Assembly: GCA_963576725.1 (NCBI GenBank)
Contig: OY755243.1
Coordinates: 74,112,106-74,176,105, forward strand
Direction: 5' to 3'
Length of the DNA stretch: 64,000 nt
DNA from: Azorinus chamasolen
Taxonomy: Eukaryota > Mollusca > Bivalvia > Cardiida > Solecurtidae
A program made the translations under genes and the position numbers. Below the pieces are notes generated by a model. It saw only the letters and a program-made list of their open reading frames with translations. It was not told where the DNA came from and did no database searches. This document shows, piece by piece, positions 49,131 to 59,209 of the stretch (position 1 is its first letter; each line of letters opens with the position of its first letter).

Positions 49131-49382
49131 TATCAGTAAAAGCTTTAAAGTGAACACTTTGGGAATACATGTAGCCATGTGACTCGTTAACCTTTTCAGT
49201 GCGGGAAACAAGTCACTATTGTCCTCTGCAAACAACATAGACCCAGTTACACGTTTTAGACCCAGTTACACGTTTTTTCCAAACATATCACTGAATATTC
49301 GCGGTAAGCGTAACTATTTTGTATTTTAGAATATTTCTTTTAAACATTCTGCGTCGAACGGATTAACAATAGGTGCGGTTTC

Positions 49383-49632
49383 TTAACCATTTCCCTGTTC
49401 TATATTTATTACAAATTTCAATACCTACTGAATATTCATGGACAAAATAGATATAATGAAATATGGAAGGCGTAACATTTTAGCCATTTTAGAAAGTAAA
49501 GAAATAGGTGTATCAAATTCTATTAGCAAACAGAGCAGACCGTAATCAGACGGCTCCTCTAGGAGCCGTCTGATCTGGGTCTACTCTGTTTGCAAATGCG
49601 TGAAAACACGTGTATATGAGGGAAAGGGTTAA
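49383..49632 (-). mobile_element. piggyBac-type MITE pb-1
   Basis: TTAACCATTTCCCTGTTCTA to GAGGGAAAGGGTTAA; hairpin complete around GGCTCCTCTAGGAGCC. Shares its right TTAA with the next pb-1. A pb-6-like remnant precedes it at 49190-49366. Confidence 0.95.
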
Positions 49633-49795
49633 CCATTTCCTTCATATAAACGAATTTTCACGCATTTGCAAACAGAGTTGACCCAAATCAGGAGTCGTCT
49701 GATCCGGGATTGGTCTGTTTGCTAATGGAATTTGATGGATCTGTTTATTTTGTTTCTAAAATGGTTAGAATGTTCCGCCTTATATATTTAGGAGT
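49629..49795 (+). mobile_element. pb-1, truncated, in inverted tandem
   Basis: TTAACCATTTCCTTCATAT and a half hairpin, long flank as far as CCGCCTTATATATTTA, then abrupt change to a pb-2 hairpin arm. Confidence 0.8.
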
Positions 49796-50150
49796 CGTCT
49801 GATTAAGGTCTGCTCAGTTTGTATACGGGATTTTAATTATAGATCAGGGTCCAATGTTATAAAGCTTTTTAGTTGAGTCTGAGTTAGTTCTCAATCGTTT
49901 GATTGGTCAGATTTCAGTCAAAGGCTCAAATCTGACCAATCAAAACTTCTGACCAATCAGATGCTTGAGAATGATCTCAGACTCAAGCAAAAAGTTTTAT
50001 AACCTCGGAGCCTGATGCTACAATTTCTACCATAACCAAAACAATCATGTGTTTACAAAACATTGTAAAAATAGGATTATTACCTTTATTAATATTTATA
50101 TATCTACATACATTATTTCTTACATGAATATTCATTGAGTAAAGGGCTAA
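49796..50150 (+). mobile_element. pb-2 part interrupted by fb-I
   Basis: GGAGTCGTCTGATTAAGGTC to AATTATAGAT, then fb-I, then CTACAATTTCTACCATAACC to CATTGAGTAAAGGGCTAA. Confidence 0.75.
49845..50015. mobile_element. fb-I nested in pb-2
   Basis: Arms TTATAAAGCTTTTTAGTTGA...AAAAAGTTTTATAA with GTTTGATTGGTCAG and two GACCAATCA copies; one arm segment is duplicated. Confidence 0.8.
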
Positions 50151-50162
50151 ATACGCGCTTAT

Positions 50163-50201
50163 AATTATCTTTAAGAGGTCATTGTAGAGAAGTTTTACTG
50201 T
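50163..50201. mobile_element. Solo pg-A right terminus
   Basis: AAGAGGTCATTGTAGAGAAG then TTTTACTG before TA; the rest of the element is missing. Confidence 0.55.
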
Positions 50202-50476
50202 ACATGGGGAAATGTTTAGTTTGTCTTATCGTATTTCAAGGATTACACGGTCAGCAACGAGATAGTGACAGTCCCGCCACGTATCAACTCACTAACATAT
50301 AGTACATTCTTTATGTACAGGGTACATCCGCCACTAACACTCGTATCTAATCGGCTTTGTACGATAACTTTCGTGCGTGATCGGACTGGATCGGCGTGTC
50401 AGCTACAACGTCGGAATCACACCCGTTTAGTTTTAAGCTCACAATTAAGACTTCCATTTTATTTTGCTTATTTCAG

Positions 50477-50521
50477 AATGAAAATATACCGGACTTACTC
50501 GACCGCATAACGGAAACGCCT
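50477..50521 (+). CDS. Candidate 45-nt internal exon (unknown product)
   Basis: Acceptor TTTTGCTTATTTCAG and donor CCT|GTAAGTATA enclose 15 codons, NENIPDLLDRITETP, open in phase 0 only. Both splice sites are strong and the segment is outside repeats. It could belong to the gene starting at 40166 if an intermediate exon adjusts phase (for example in 50250-50330). Confidence 0.35.
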
Positions 50522-50832
50522 GTAAGTATATATCTCATATTATTTTAGAGTTAGCCTATTTTCTTTTATGATATATCTAACGACAAGTTTAACACATTTG
50601 ACAAGTTCGATATCTGGAAGGGGATAGTCAAAGTGAGAGCATTTTAGTGAAATTCTCCAAGCAAGGGTCGCTAAAATATGAAACCCAACCAACTTTAGTT
50701 AGGAGCCTGCTTTTTCAGGGTTTATTTATACCGATACATTTCAAAGACAGGTTTTGTTTAGCACTTTCCAATGCATTCAAAGATAATTGTATCTAATCTG
50801 GAAGTTTCTCATGCACATTCTCCTAGTATGTA
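50522..50832. other. Nothing recognised
   Basis: AT-rich sequence following the candidate exon; no further exon was found with confidence. Confidence 0.3.
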
Positions 50833-51038
50833 CAGTAAACCCCCTCTAAACCGTACGTTAAATTCAGTATAAATATTTGTCTCGGCGACAAGTGGCAGCT
50901 TAATGCAGGGTGAAAGTCATGCAGAAAGCTCCTCTAGGAGCTTTCTGCTTGACTTTCATCTTACAGTAAGCAGCCACATGTCTAAAAGTATCTAAATTCT
51001 TCTCGACTCTAAAATTCCTGTTTAGAGGGGTTTTACTA
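50833..51038. mobile_element. pogo-like MITE pg-C
   Basis: CAGTAAACCCCCTCTAAACC start and GTTTAGAGGGGTTTTACTA end; hairpin centre AGCTCCTCTAGGAGCT. Confidence 0.9.
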
Positions 51039-51352
51039 TAGTAAACACCGGTTAAACATCGTTTCTATCAGTTTTCAATCTTGTTTGCCTTCCATTTCTT
51101 TTCACTAAACACTATAAATGCATACACATGTGGATCCTCACCAGAAACCACGTTGTTTGCAATTGTTATCACAAATTCGCTTGCACTTGCTTAAATGTTA
51201 ATGCTTTTTATTGCCAAACATGTGATGTAGGCGTGGCTTTGTCGGTTGATACAAGGGCTTTGTTTTTGTGTATACAAACAGTTGACCTATTTAACTGTTA
51301 GCATGTTTAACAAGCTGTTATATGCAACCCTTGTACACATTTAATTCTATAT
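51039..51352. other. Nothing recognised
   Basis: A weak pb-6-like scrap near 51129-51163 (GTGGATCCTCACCAG, ACGTTGTTTGC); otherwise nothing. Confidence 0.3.
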
Positions 51353-51586
51353 CTAACTCATTCCCTCCTAGATTATTTTTAGGCCAAACCTCTGAAAACA
51401 TCTACCGAAAAGGAGCATTTATATGTACTAGACAAAAGGAAAGTTTTAGAATTGTGTAGTTTTTAAAACCATTGTGAAAAATAAGGCTTTTGCTCCAATG
51501 GAGCAAATGTTCTATTTATTACAATGGTTCCAAAATGTGACTTTTATAGAGCCGCCAAAATCCGTCACTAGGAAGGAATGTGTTAA
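51353..51586 (+). mobile_element. pb-4, older copy
   Basis: CTAACTCATTCCCTCCTAGA to GGAAGGAATGTGTTAA; hairpin GGCTTTTGCTCCAATGGAGC. A truncated pb-5 follows at 51590-51655. Confidence 0.8.
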
Positions 51587-51866
51587 CAAACAAACTCGAC
51601 CAGTATCGAACAGTTTTGATCCTGATGAGACACTGAGTAGCTCGGCCTCCGGTTTTCTTATCTTTTTTTTATTAAAGCTTATCACATACATGTATTCACC
51701 CACAGCGTATTTTAAGCAATTTTTTTTCTTACCCATTACCACTCCTTAGATACGCCTTTGAACAACATTGGAAATAGAGTTGACCAAGATCAGACGGCTC
51801 CAGCAAAAAATTCAATATAGCTTTGCAGGAATAATAAAACAATATTCTATTCTGAAATCAAAGGTA

Positions 51867-52054
51867 CAGCAACAGATAAGGCACGTATTCAAATATTAAA
51901 AGCGTCATTTCTCCATCAAACCCCATGCTGCGACCACTCTTTAGAATCGTGTTTTCGAGATGATTCTAAAGAGTGGTCGCAACATAAGGTTTGGTAGAGA
52001 CATAAAGGAGTTATTCTAGAAAATGTTTTAATTTACGCATATTATCTGACCACA
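51867..52054 (+). mobile_element. Foldback element fb-G
   Basis: CAGCAACAGATAAGGCACG start; stem CTTTAGAATCGTGTTTTCG against GATGATTCTAAAGAG; end CATATTATCTGACC. A pb-2 scrap precedes it at 51730-51806. Confidence 0.85.
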
Positions 52055-52110
52055 TGTTAAATTTTAAAACGATAGTGCGGGATTGTTCACGAGGTAACCC
52101 TTTACAACTG

Positions 52111-52339
52111 TTAAAACCATTCCCTCATAGGCTATTTTTAGATACAACCTCTTTAAATAAATCTACCAAAAAGGAGCATTAACTAGAGAAAAAGAAAATT
52201 TTAGAATTTTTAGCTTGATACCATTGTGATAAATAGAGCATTTGCTCCTATAGGAGCAAATGCTCTATTTATCACAATGGTTTCACAAAGTGACTTTTAC
52301 AAAGTCGTCAAAAGTCGTCAATATGAGGGAATGGGTTAA
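52111..52339 (+). mobile_element. pb-4 with duplicated right part
   Basis: TTAAAACCATTCCCTCATAG to GAGGGAATGGGTTAA; exact GCTCCTATAGGAGC at 52244-52257. The right flank plus AGTCATTGTCAATTGCCAA is then repeated to about 52441, a duplication crossing the element border. Confidence 0.9.
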
Positions 52340-52461
52340 AGTCATTGTCAATTGCCAAATGGTTTCACAAGATGACTTTTACAGAGTCGTCAAAAGTCGT
52401 CAATATGAGGGAATGGGTAAAAGTCATTGTCAATTGCCAAATCTTGCCCACAGTGGTGGGT

Positions 52462-52595
52462 TTAACCATTTACTCTATAAATATTCATGTCAGAAATATC
52501 AATTAGCTGATTGTTTTATAATGGGATTATGGACAGAGCGGACGATTTATTCTTATTTGCAAAGGTGCCAAAAAGACGTGTCTATGAGGTATAAT
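52462..52595 (-). mobile_element. pb-2, hairpin deleted
   Basis: TTAACCATTTACTCTATAAA, CATGTCAGAAATATC, then AGAGCGGACG directly to TTTGCAAAGGTGCC and TATGAGGTA. Confidence 0.7.
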
Positions 52596-52833
52596 TACGC
52601 CCACTCCGGATTCACCATTGTTTAAGCATAGAATATGAATAAATATGCAAATTGTAACCGAAATAATTATGCTATTCCTGTAAAATTATGGGACAGAAAT
52701 ATCCACGAGTGCGTCTTTGAAGAAAATCTAATCAGGATTATTGCGAACATCTATTCTTCTAGTAATATTAGCCACGTATTTTCTTGGTCATCTTTTGCAT
52801 TCAGCTTTAGCCTGGTATGGATGAATTTTATTT

Positions 52834-52996
52834 ATAGGAGCCGTCTGATCAGGACCTGCTCTGTTTGATTATTATATAATGTAGATAGGATTCTACACTT
52901 AACCTAAAGTGTCCATGCGCTGTTATAACAAATAATCTAATAAATATTAATGACGTCATCATTTCTTACATGAATATTCATGGAGGAAAGGGTTAA
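52834..52996 (+). mobile_element. pb-2, right part
   Basis: From the hairpin right arm GGAGCCGTCTGATCAGGACC through TGACGTCATCATTTC to CATGGAGGAAAGGGTTAA. The left arm is missing. Confidence 0.8.
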
Positions 52997-53026
52997 AGTA
53001 ACCAAACTGTCCGTGTGTTCAGAGCA

Positions 53027-53127
53027 TGTCCCTAGGTTATAAAACGTTTTTCTTGAGTCTTCAGTTCATTCTCAAGCATCTGCTTGGTCAGACTTAGAGC
53101 AAGCCGAAATTCCGACCAATCAGATAC
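53027..53127. mobile_element. fb-I, right half lost
   Basis: TTATAAAACGTTTTTCTTGA, GTCTTCAGTTCATTCTC and GACCAATCAGATAC, where pb-1 begins. Confidence 0.7.
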
Positions 53128-53358
53128 AAACGTGTTTTCACGCATTTGCAAACAGAGTAGACCCAGATCAGACGGCTCCTAGAGGAGCCGTCTGATCAGG
53201 GTGTGCTCTGTTTGCTAATAGAATTTGATAGATCTGTTTCTTTACTTTCTAAAATGGCTGCAATGTATCACCTTCTATATTTCATTATAACTGTTTTGTC
53301 CATGAATATTCAGTAGGTAATGAAATTTGTAATAAACATAGAACAGGGAAACGGTTAA
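53128..53358 (+). mobile_element. pb-1, first bases missing
   Basis: Starts within the short flank (AAACGTGTTTTCACG), complete hairpin around GGCTCCTAGAGGAGCC, end GAACAGGGAAACGGTTAA. Confidence 0.9.
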
Positions 53359-53372
53359 GAATGAACTCAAGA

Positions 53373-53548
53373 CTCAGATACATATCGGCCCAGACTCATA
53401 TCGACCCAGACTCATATCGGTTCAGACTCATATCGGCTCAGACTCATATCGGCTCAGACTCATATCGGTTTAGACTCATATCGGTTTAGACTCATATCTG
53501 CCCAGACACATATCGGCCCAGACTCATATATCAGTTCAGACTCATAAT
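53373..53548. repeat. 16-bp tandem repeat, about 11 copies
   Basis: CAGACTCATATCGG(C/T)(C/T) units with a few base changes between 53373 and 53548. Confidence 0.9.
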
Positions 53549-53624
53549 GCCGAGTCGTCCTCGGCATTGGTCGTACTTGAAACAAAGTGCCTATTATAAT
53601 TTATTGTCGAGGCGACAAAGTTTA

Positions 53625-53707
53625 GTTTGAATTCATTCTCAAGTATCTGATCAATTATATATTTGAAAATGAACTTAGACTCAATCAGAATTTTTATAAC
53701 TTCGGAC
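53625..53707. mobile_element. fb-I, diverged
   Basis: TTTGAATTCATTCTCAAGTA, CTGATCAATTATATATTTG and a return arm to TTTTTATAACTTCGG. Confidence 0.6.
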
Positions 53708-54116
53708 ACGTTTATTGATCACAAGCGATTTTGTTGTGATTTCTTAGGTTAGATGTTTTGTTTTTCATCTTCTTTCTATCAAATTCAAACTTCTTTTGGA
53801 ATTTCCTTTCGTCTTCTTCAAAACGGCAAGTTTCGTGTTCGTTTGCGGCTTATAATTTTACATGTAATGAGGCATTTCACATTTAGCCATATAATTATCG
53901 TAATATTCATGTGCGAATACAAACATGTTGAATTAAGCAACGTGTAGCAAGGTAGACCGCCTGTTTTCTAGAGACGAACATTTCAATGGTAAATTAATTA
54001 TTCTAAAAAAACACCCCCGCTAGTTTGTCCGTTAACACTACGCGTGTATAAAAGCTTCTGGAAGAACCCTTCTGAGGCCAGAGCTGGATGTTTCCTCTCT
54101 GTTGTGTGTACATGTA
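53708..54116. other. Nothing recognised
   Basis: T-rich sequence; the 64-codon frame at 53753 has no recognisable features. Confidence 0.35.
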
Positions 54117-54322
54117 CAGGAAATCCCCTCTAAACCGGACATTTAGTAGCGAGGGATTTAAATATTTTTTAGGCAGGTGACTGCTTAATGCAAGGATAAA
54201 AGTCACACAGAAAGCTCATTTGGGAGTTTTCTGTGTGACTTTCACCCTGCATTAATTAGCTACCTCTTGCATAGAGCAACATTGCTACTAATTTGAAATG
54301 TCCGTTTAGAGGGGTTTCACTG
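54117..54322. mobile_element. pogo-like MITE pg-C
   Basis: CAGGAAATCCCCTCTAAACC start and CGTTTAGAGGGGTTTCACTG end; hairpin centre AAAGCTCATTTGGGAGTTTT. Confidence 0.85.
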
Positions 54323-54337
54323 TATTCATTTGATGTA

Positions 54338-54541
54338 GAGTAAAACCTCTCTATAACGGCCACTAATTTACATCAAGTACTTTGTGTAAAAGGCAGGTGG
54401 TTGCTTAAAGCAAGGTGTAAGTAAAACAGAACGCTCCTAAAGGAGCGTTCTGTTTTACTTTCACCTGGCTTTAAGCAGCCACCTGTCCTAAATTCCAAAT
54501 AATTAACACAGTTTAGTGGCCGTCATAGAGAAGTTTTACTG
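54338..54541. mobile_element. pogo-like MITE pg-A
   Basis: GAGTAAAACCTCTCTATAAC start, CATAGAGAAGTTTTACTG end; near-perfect core around ACGCTCCTAAAGGAGCGT. Confidence 0.9.
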
Positions 54542-54578
54542 TACTCAGTATGATAAGATCCGTGTATGTACATACATA

Positions 54579-54735
54579 CAGTAGACCTCCCTTCTCGATA
54601 CCACTTTCTAATTAAATGTCGGAGTATTTAACAAGGAGGTGTGGTTGCCTTAGTGCATGGCGAAAGTAATGCAGATAGCTTTCTGCATAGCTGATGACCT
54701 GCATTAAGCTTCCGGGCTTCTTATAAACTCAGGAT
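54579..54735. mobile_element. pg element, degraded
   Basis: CAGTAGACCTCCCTTCTCG start; core GCATGGCGAAAGTAATGCAG with a short, weak right arm. Confidence 0.6.
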
Positions 54736-54799
54736 CAAAACGTCTTTAAAATGGTTAATTTAGCTACAGTTTGCTATATTTACCAATACCGTGTACATG

Positions 54800-54958
54800 T
54801 ACTGTTCGATCTAAAACGACCATTCAGAAGACGACTAATAATGTAAATGCGTATTTAGGGCAGGCGGTAGCTGGATACGGGGCGAAAGTTATCCGTCTTC
54901 GTCCCTCTAAATCCGCGTCTGCTATTAGTACGTGGTCACTGTTAAGAGGTTTTATTGT
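54800..54958. mobile_element. pg-F, degraded
   Basis: CTGTTCGATCTAAAACGACC on the left, CACTGTTAAGAGGTTTTATT on the right; core CAGGCGGTAGCTGGATACGG. Confidence 0.6.
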
Positions 54959-55029
54959 ATGACCAGCAGTTTGCAACGGTGATACGATTAGAAAATGAGT
55001 TGATTTGTGGCGTAGTAACTGTAACACAA

Positions 55030-55230
55030 CTTAACCATGAAATACATAGATGCTCTATAAGGACCACCATAGGTGCTATATAAGGACCAACATAGATGCT
55101 CTATAAGGACCAACATAGATGCTATATGAGGACCAACATAGATGCTCTATAAGGACCAACATAAATGCTCTATGAGGATCAACATACATGCTCTATGAGG
55201 ACCAACATGGATGCTCCAGGAGAACCATGA
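55030..55230. repeat. 23-bp tandem repeat, about 8 copies
   Basis: AACATAGATGCTCTATAAGG + ACC units between 55035 and 55220, with single-base and small length changes. Confidence 0.9.
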
Positions 55231-55256
55231 TTTAGTCAGGTAGGTGAAGTTTCTGC

Positions 55257-55755
55257 TTAACCTTTACCTGAGGAAGATTCATGTAAGGAATAATAACATT
55301 ATTTACTTGCATTTGCTTCATGTGTTGCCATGGAAACTGTAAAAGAAGATCTACAGTTGAACTTCGATATCTCGAACTTCAAGGGACCATGCAAAATACC
55401 AGATTCATAATCGGATAACTCGAACATCTGTTATCTCGAACAAATAACAGATGTTAGAGTTATCCGATTATGAATCTGGACAATTTATCGATTTACAGCT
55501 TAATGTAGTTCTAAAGTAATGTAAAAGCTCCTGTAGGAGCTTTCAGCATTACTTTAGACCTGCATCAAGCTGTCACATGTGTTTATAGATATGCATAGTG
55601 ACATATTTCAGAGTAATTCTGTAATTGTTAATTTTGGAAGGACCGAACGTTTAGTTCGTGTTATCCGAGTTGGAGATATCGAAGATCCAATTTATACTAT
55701 GACGTTAGAAAACATAACAGACCACGATCAGACGGCTCCTACAGGAGTAATTAAA
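55257..55755 (-). mobile_element. pb-2 interrupted by pg-E
   Basis: TTAACCTTTACCTGAGG, CATGTAAGGAATAATAAC and GGAAACTGTAAAAGAAGATC, then pg-E; afterwards AACAGACCACGATCAGACGG and a broken hairpin. Confidence 0.75.
55354..55694. mobile_element. pg-E nested, with extra inverted copy
   Basis: CAGTTGAACTTCGATATCTC start. The left arm holds an additional near-perfect palindrome at about 55410-55490 (CCAGATTCATAATCGGATAA and complement). Core AAAGCTCCTGTAGGAGCTTT. Confidence 0.85.
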
Positions 55756-55845
55756 GAACGTGGTAGATGAATGCAGGACGAAATGTACACAGAAGGCTCC
55801 AATAGAAGTACTACTTTAGTTGTGCATTAGCAAGTCATCTTATAT

Positions 55846-56083
55846 AACTCTTAAACTCATATAGACGCCTTTTTACACATTTGCAAACCGAGTAGACACA
55901 GAGTAGACGCTTCTAACCGGCTCCTAATAGGCTTTGCTCCGTTTTCCTATGGACTTGTATAGATCTAGATCTGATTCGACATTTTCTTTGTTTCCGAAAC
56001 AGACCTGTGTTGAGATGTCATGATAGAAATTAATTTAACCAATATTCATGGTGCCATTTTTCTCACATCAAATAAAGGATTAA
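55846..56083 (+). mobile_element. pb-2, diverged
   Basis: TTAAACTCATATAGACGCC start; hairpin arms partly rearranged (GAGTAGACACAGAGTAGACG); GATCTGATTCGACATTTTC; end AATAAAGGATTAA, shared with pb-3. Confidence 0.7.
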
Positions 56084-56347
56084 CCCTTCGCTTGCTATTC
56101 ACGTCAATATACCTACCTGTAAATAGTGAAGACCCAGATGAGACAGCTCCTACAGGAGCTGTCTCATCAGGGTCTGCACTATTTACAAGTTGATTGTGCA
56201 ACCAGTGCACTCCACGCAACCAGTGCACTCCACAGCAGTGATTGCACAGCGAAATACTTGTACACATTGAAGATATATGTAATTACACAACAGAGCATGG
56301 GTAAAGAAGGAGAAATGTATTTTAAAATTCAGCAAGAGAAGGGTTAA
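56080..56347 (+). mobile_element. pb-3 with 18-bp duplication
   Basis: TTAACCCTTCGCTTGC to AAGAGAAGGGTTAA. GCAACCAGTGCACTCCAC is directly repeated, making it about 18 bp longer than its relatives. The hairpin mismatch is present. Confidence 0.95.
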
Positions 56348-56622
56348 AAGACAATCGTGTCGATACAGTATATATCCATTACAGAGAATAAAAATCTACT
56401 GCAATCCTGACATGTGGTGGCCATTCTGGGCGTACAATAATCGTGTATAAACGAGAAGGGTATTCAGATTTTTCTTCTCAAACGCAGTTTTTGCCCCGGG
56501 CTAGTGAGTCAGAGCGAGACACGGAGGGCGCGAAAGGCCGTGTCGTTTGCATGTACACGTTCTTTCTTCTGCATGCGCTATTACGCGTACAAAATTTGAC
56601 AAGATCGTCCATCTTGTCTACT

Positions 56623-56760
56623 TTCAACCCTTTACTCAATGAATATTCATGTAAGAAATAACATCATGAATATTACTTAGATTAATTACTTAGATTAATT
56701 ATTTAGATTAATTATATAATTAGCTATGGCAGAAACTGTAGAATGTCTTAATTTCTTACA
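56623..56760 (-). mobile_element. pb-2, long flank only
   Basis: TTCAACCCTTTACTCAATG, CATGTAAGAAATAACATC, then three ATTA(C/T)TTAGATTA units, and GGCAGAAACTGTAGAATG; the hairpin is absent. Confidence 0.75.
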
Positions 56761-56786
56761 GAGACAATCTCTACAATAAACGCATA

Positions 56787-57252
56787 TTGTAAAACGCTTC
56801 AGTGCGACAACCAAAATGAGGTACAATTCTGGCTCTTAGAGGCAGGTGGTAGCTTAATGCAGGACGAAAGTTATGCAGAAAGCTCCTGCAGGAGCTTTCT
56901 GCATTACTTTCGTCCTGCATTAAGCAACCACATGCGTTTAAAGGACCTTTCGTCCTGCATTAAGCAACCACATGCTTTTAAAAGGCACACGTCTCCTCAT
57001 TAAGTGGTCGCTTTAACCCATTCCCTCATATTGACGACTTTTGACGACTCTGTAAAAGTCACTTTGTGAAACCATTGTGATAAATAGAGCATTTGCTCCT
57101 ACAGGAGCAAATGCTCTATTTATCACAATGGTTTCAAACTACAAAATTCTAAAGTTTTCATTTTCTCTAGTTAATGCTCCTTTTCAGTAGATTTATTCAG
57201 AGGTTGGATCTAAAAATAGCCTATGAGGTAATGGGTTAAAGGAGTTTTACTG
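56787..57252. mobile_element. pg-B interrupted by pb-4
   Basis: TTGTAAAACGCTTCAGTGCG start; core GCAGGACGAAAGTTATGCAG around AGCTCCTGCAGGAGCT; a 28-bp piece of the right arm is duplicated near 56946; terminus GTGGTCGC is split by pb-4 and resumes AGGAGTTTTACTG. Confidence 0.85.
57013..57239 (-). mobile_element. pb-4 nested in pg-B terminus
   Basis: TTAACCCATTCCCTCATATT to CTATGAGGTAATGGGTTAA; hairpin GAGCATTTGCTCCTACAGG. Confidence 0.95.
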
Positions 57253-57785
57253 TATGTTCAGTAGTATCATAAAACTGGTTATTTATTATCAGCGGTTATT
57301 GTAAATATTGTCACTTTGAACTTATAATGAAAAATGACCAACGTGATACAACATAAACCGTTTACGTCGATAATTGTTTTGTTGTTATACGTTATATTAC
57401 TATATGGATATGTCGATAAGTTGCAAAACTAAAACGCAACCCTAAAATAGAAATATATCAAGGCAATAAAGCTATGCAAATTTTACTTGGTCGCGAAAAC
57501 AGACGACACATGTTAACACTGCCTCTGTTGATGGTGAATCAGTGATCACATTGGATCCAGATGCGATGATGCGTATCGTCAGGATACAATTTTTTTGTTG
57601 CTGTGATATTGTATTTCTTTGAACAAAAACAAAAATAATGGGAAATGAAAATGAAATTTGAAGAAGGGGACACTTTCACAGACAGCCATACTTGGCAGGA
57701 AAAGGGATTGACGGTATAACAGGGACGTAGCTGCAGTTAAATATATAATATACACACCGTGGTTATAGGGGTCGGAAATTGCTCC
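57253..57785. other. No gene; pb-5 scrap
   Basis: A decayed pb-5 hairpin at 57540-57592 (GGATCCAGATGCGATGATGC). Otherwise AT-rich with nothing recognised. Confidence 0.35.
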
Positions 57786-57787
57786 CC

Positions 57788-57926
57788 TGAACATTTAGAG
57801 AATTGTGTAATTCTGAAACCATTGTGATAACTAGAGCATTTGTTCCTAAAGGAGCAAATGCTCAATTTATCACAATGGTTATAAAAGGTGACTTTTACAA
57901 AGGCGTCAATGTGAGGGAATGGGTTA
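57788..57926 (+). mobile_element. pb-4, left part missing
   Basis: Starts ATTTAGAGAATTGTG; hairpin GAGCATTTGTTCCTAAAGG; ends GAGGGAATGGGTTAA. Confidence 0.8.
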
Positions 57927-58482
57927 AAACCTACATGACAAGACAGAACGTCTATCAAAAGTATATCCCTCTTTAGCCTTCGATTTGTGTTTCATTTTGC
58001 CCATAATAATGTTTTCAACTTTCAGATTGATTTTACGCGCATGTGCGTAACTGCGTACAGCTAGCTACGCCCCTGCTTAGTGTACATAACTGGATGGAGG
58101 AGAACAGGAGCGAACGACATATTTAGAAATTTCGTGAATACCAACATTATGCAGTAAATTATGTATCTTGTATTATGCTGTTATTCACGAAATGTCCCTC
58201 AAAAGCTGCATTGAGAAATACAACTAATGGGAAACGGTGCATAATGGATCTCGGAGCACAAGGGAGATAATCCGGTGCCACACAGGATATCACACAGATA
58301 TGAGAGAAATACGGAGAAACGGTGAAAATAAATATATGGAAAATCATGGAAACAATGTATGTTACAGCAGGCACTGCCAATTATTGCCTTTTCCGTTGGC
58401 TTTCAAGAGATTGCAAGGACGAGAATCGAACGGTCATGGTACATCTGATAACAAGCATTGCAATCTGACGACATATCTAACT
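57927..58482. other. No gene; weak tRNA-like segment
   Basis: On the minus strand CGTTCGATTCTCGTCC near 58425 resembles a pol III B box, but no convincing A box or body was found. The remainder is unassigned. Confidence 0.3.
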
Positions 58483-58850
58483 CAGATGTCCAGATAAGAT
58501 GCATAAATTAAAATATTTTCAAGAATAACTTTTATTTCTCAACGAAACCCTATGTTGCGAAGAGACTATTCTAAAGAGTAGTCACAATACAGGGTTTGGT
58601 AGAGAAAGGACGATTTTAGCAGAGCTATCTATAACGATGCGTACCTAATTGCTAAAATCGTCATTTCTCCACCTAACCCTATACTGTGACCAATCTTTAG
58701 AATCATCTCTTCGAGACGATTCTAAAGAGTGGTCACAGTATTATTATACAGTATAGGGTTTGGTGAAGAAATAAATGAGTTATTCTTGAAAATGTTTTAA
58801 TTTACGCATCGTATCTGAACCTCTGTTTTAGCATTTGAGTAAAACAAAAC
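58483..58850 (-). mobile_element. fb-G interrupted by another fb-G
   Basis: CAGATGTCCAGATAAGATGC to GGACGATTTTAG, then the inner copy, then TTTTAGCATTTGAGTA, which continues the outer element's flank. Confidence 0.75.
58620..58825 (+). mobile_element. fb-G nested, with TSD
   Basis: CAGAGCTATCTATAACGATG to CGTATCTGAACCTCTG, flanked by TTTTAG on both sides (6-8 bp duplication). The best evidence in the window for the fb-G ends. Confidence 0.85.
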
Positions 58851-58980
58851 CACGTATTACAATACAAAAAAGGAAAAAGCAACAGAACATTCCAACTAAG
58901 TTTTGATCCAGTATCGCCTTCTGTTAGGCAAGCGTAAGTAGGAAAACCCTTCTCTCGCTTTTCGAGACCTGACTCTTACT

Positions 58981-59209
58981 TTAACCCATTACCTCATAGG
59001 CTATTTTTAGATACAACCTCTTTGAATAAATCTACCGAAAATGAGCATTAACTAAAGAAAAGGAATATTTTAGAATTTTGTAGTTTGAAACCATTGTGAT
59101 AAATAGAGCATTTGCTCCTATAGGAGCAAATGCTCTATTTATCGCATTGGTTTCACAAAGTGACTTTTACAGAGTCGTCAAAAGTCGTCAATATGAGGGA
59201 ATGGGTTAA
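58981..59209 (+). mobile_element. piggyBac-type MITE pb-4, reference copy
   Basis: TTAACCCATTACCTCATAGG to GAGGGAATGGGTTAA; exact GCTCCTATAGGAGC at 59115-59128 inside GATAAATAGAGCATTT and complement. Confidence 0.95.
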
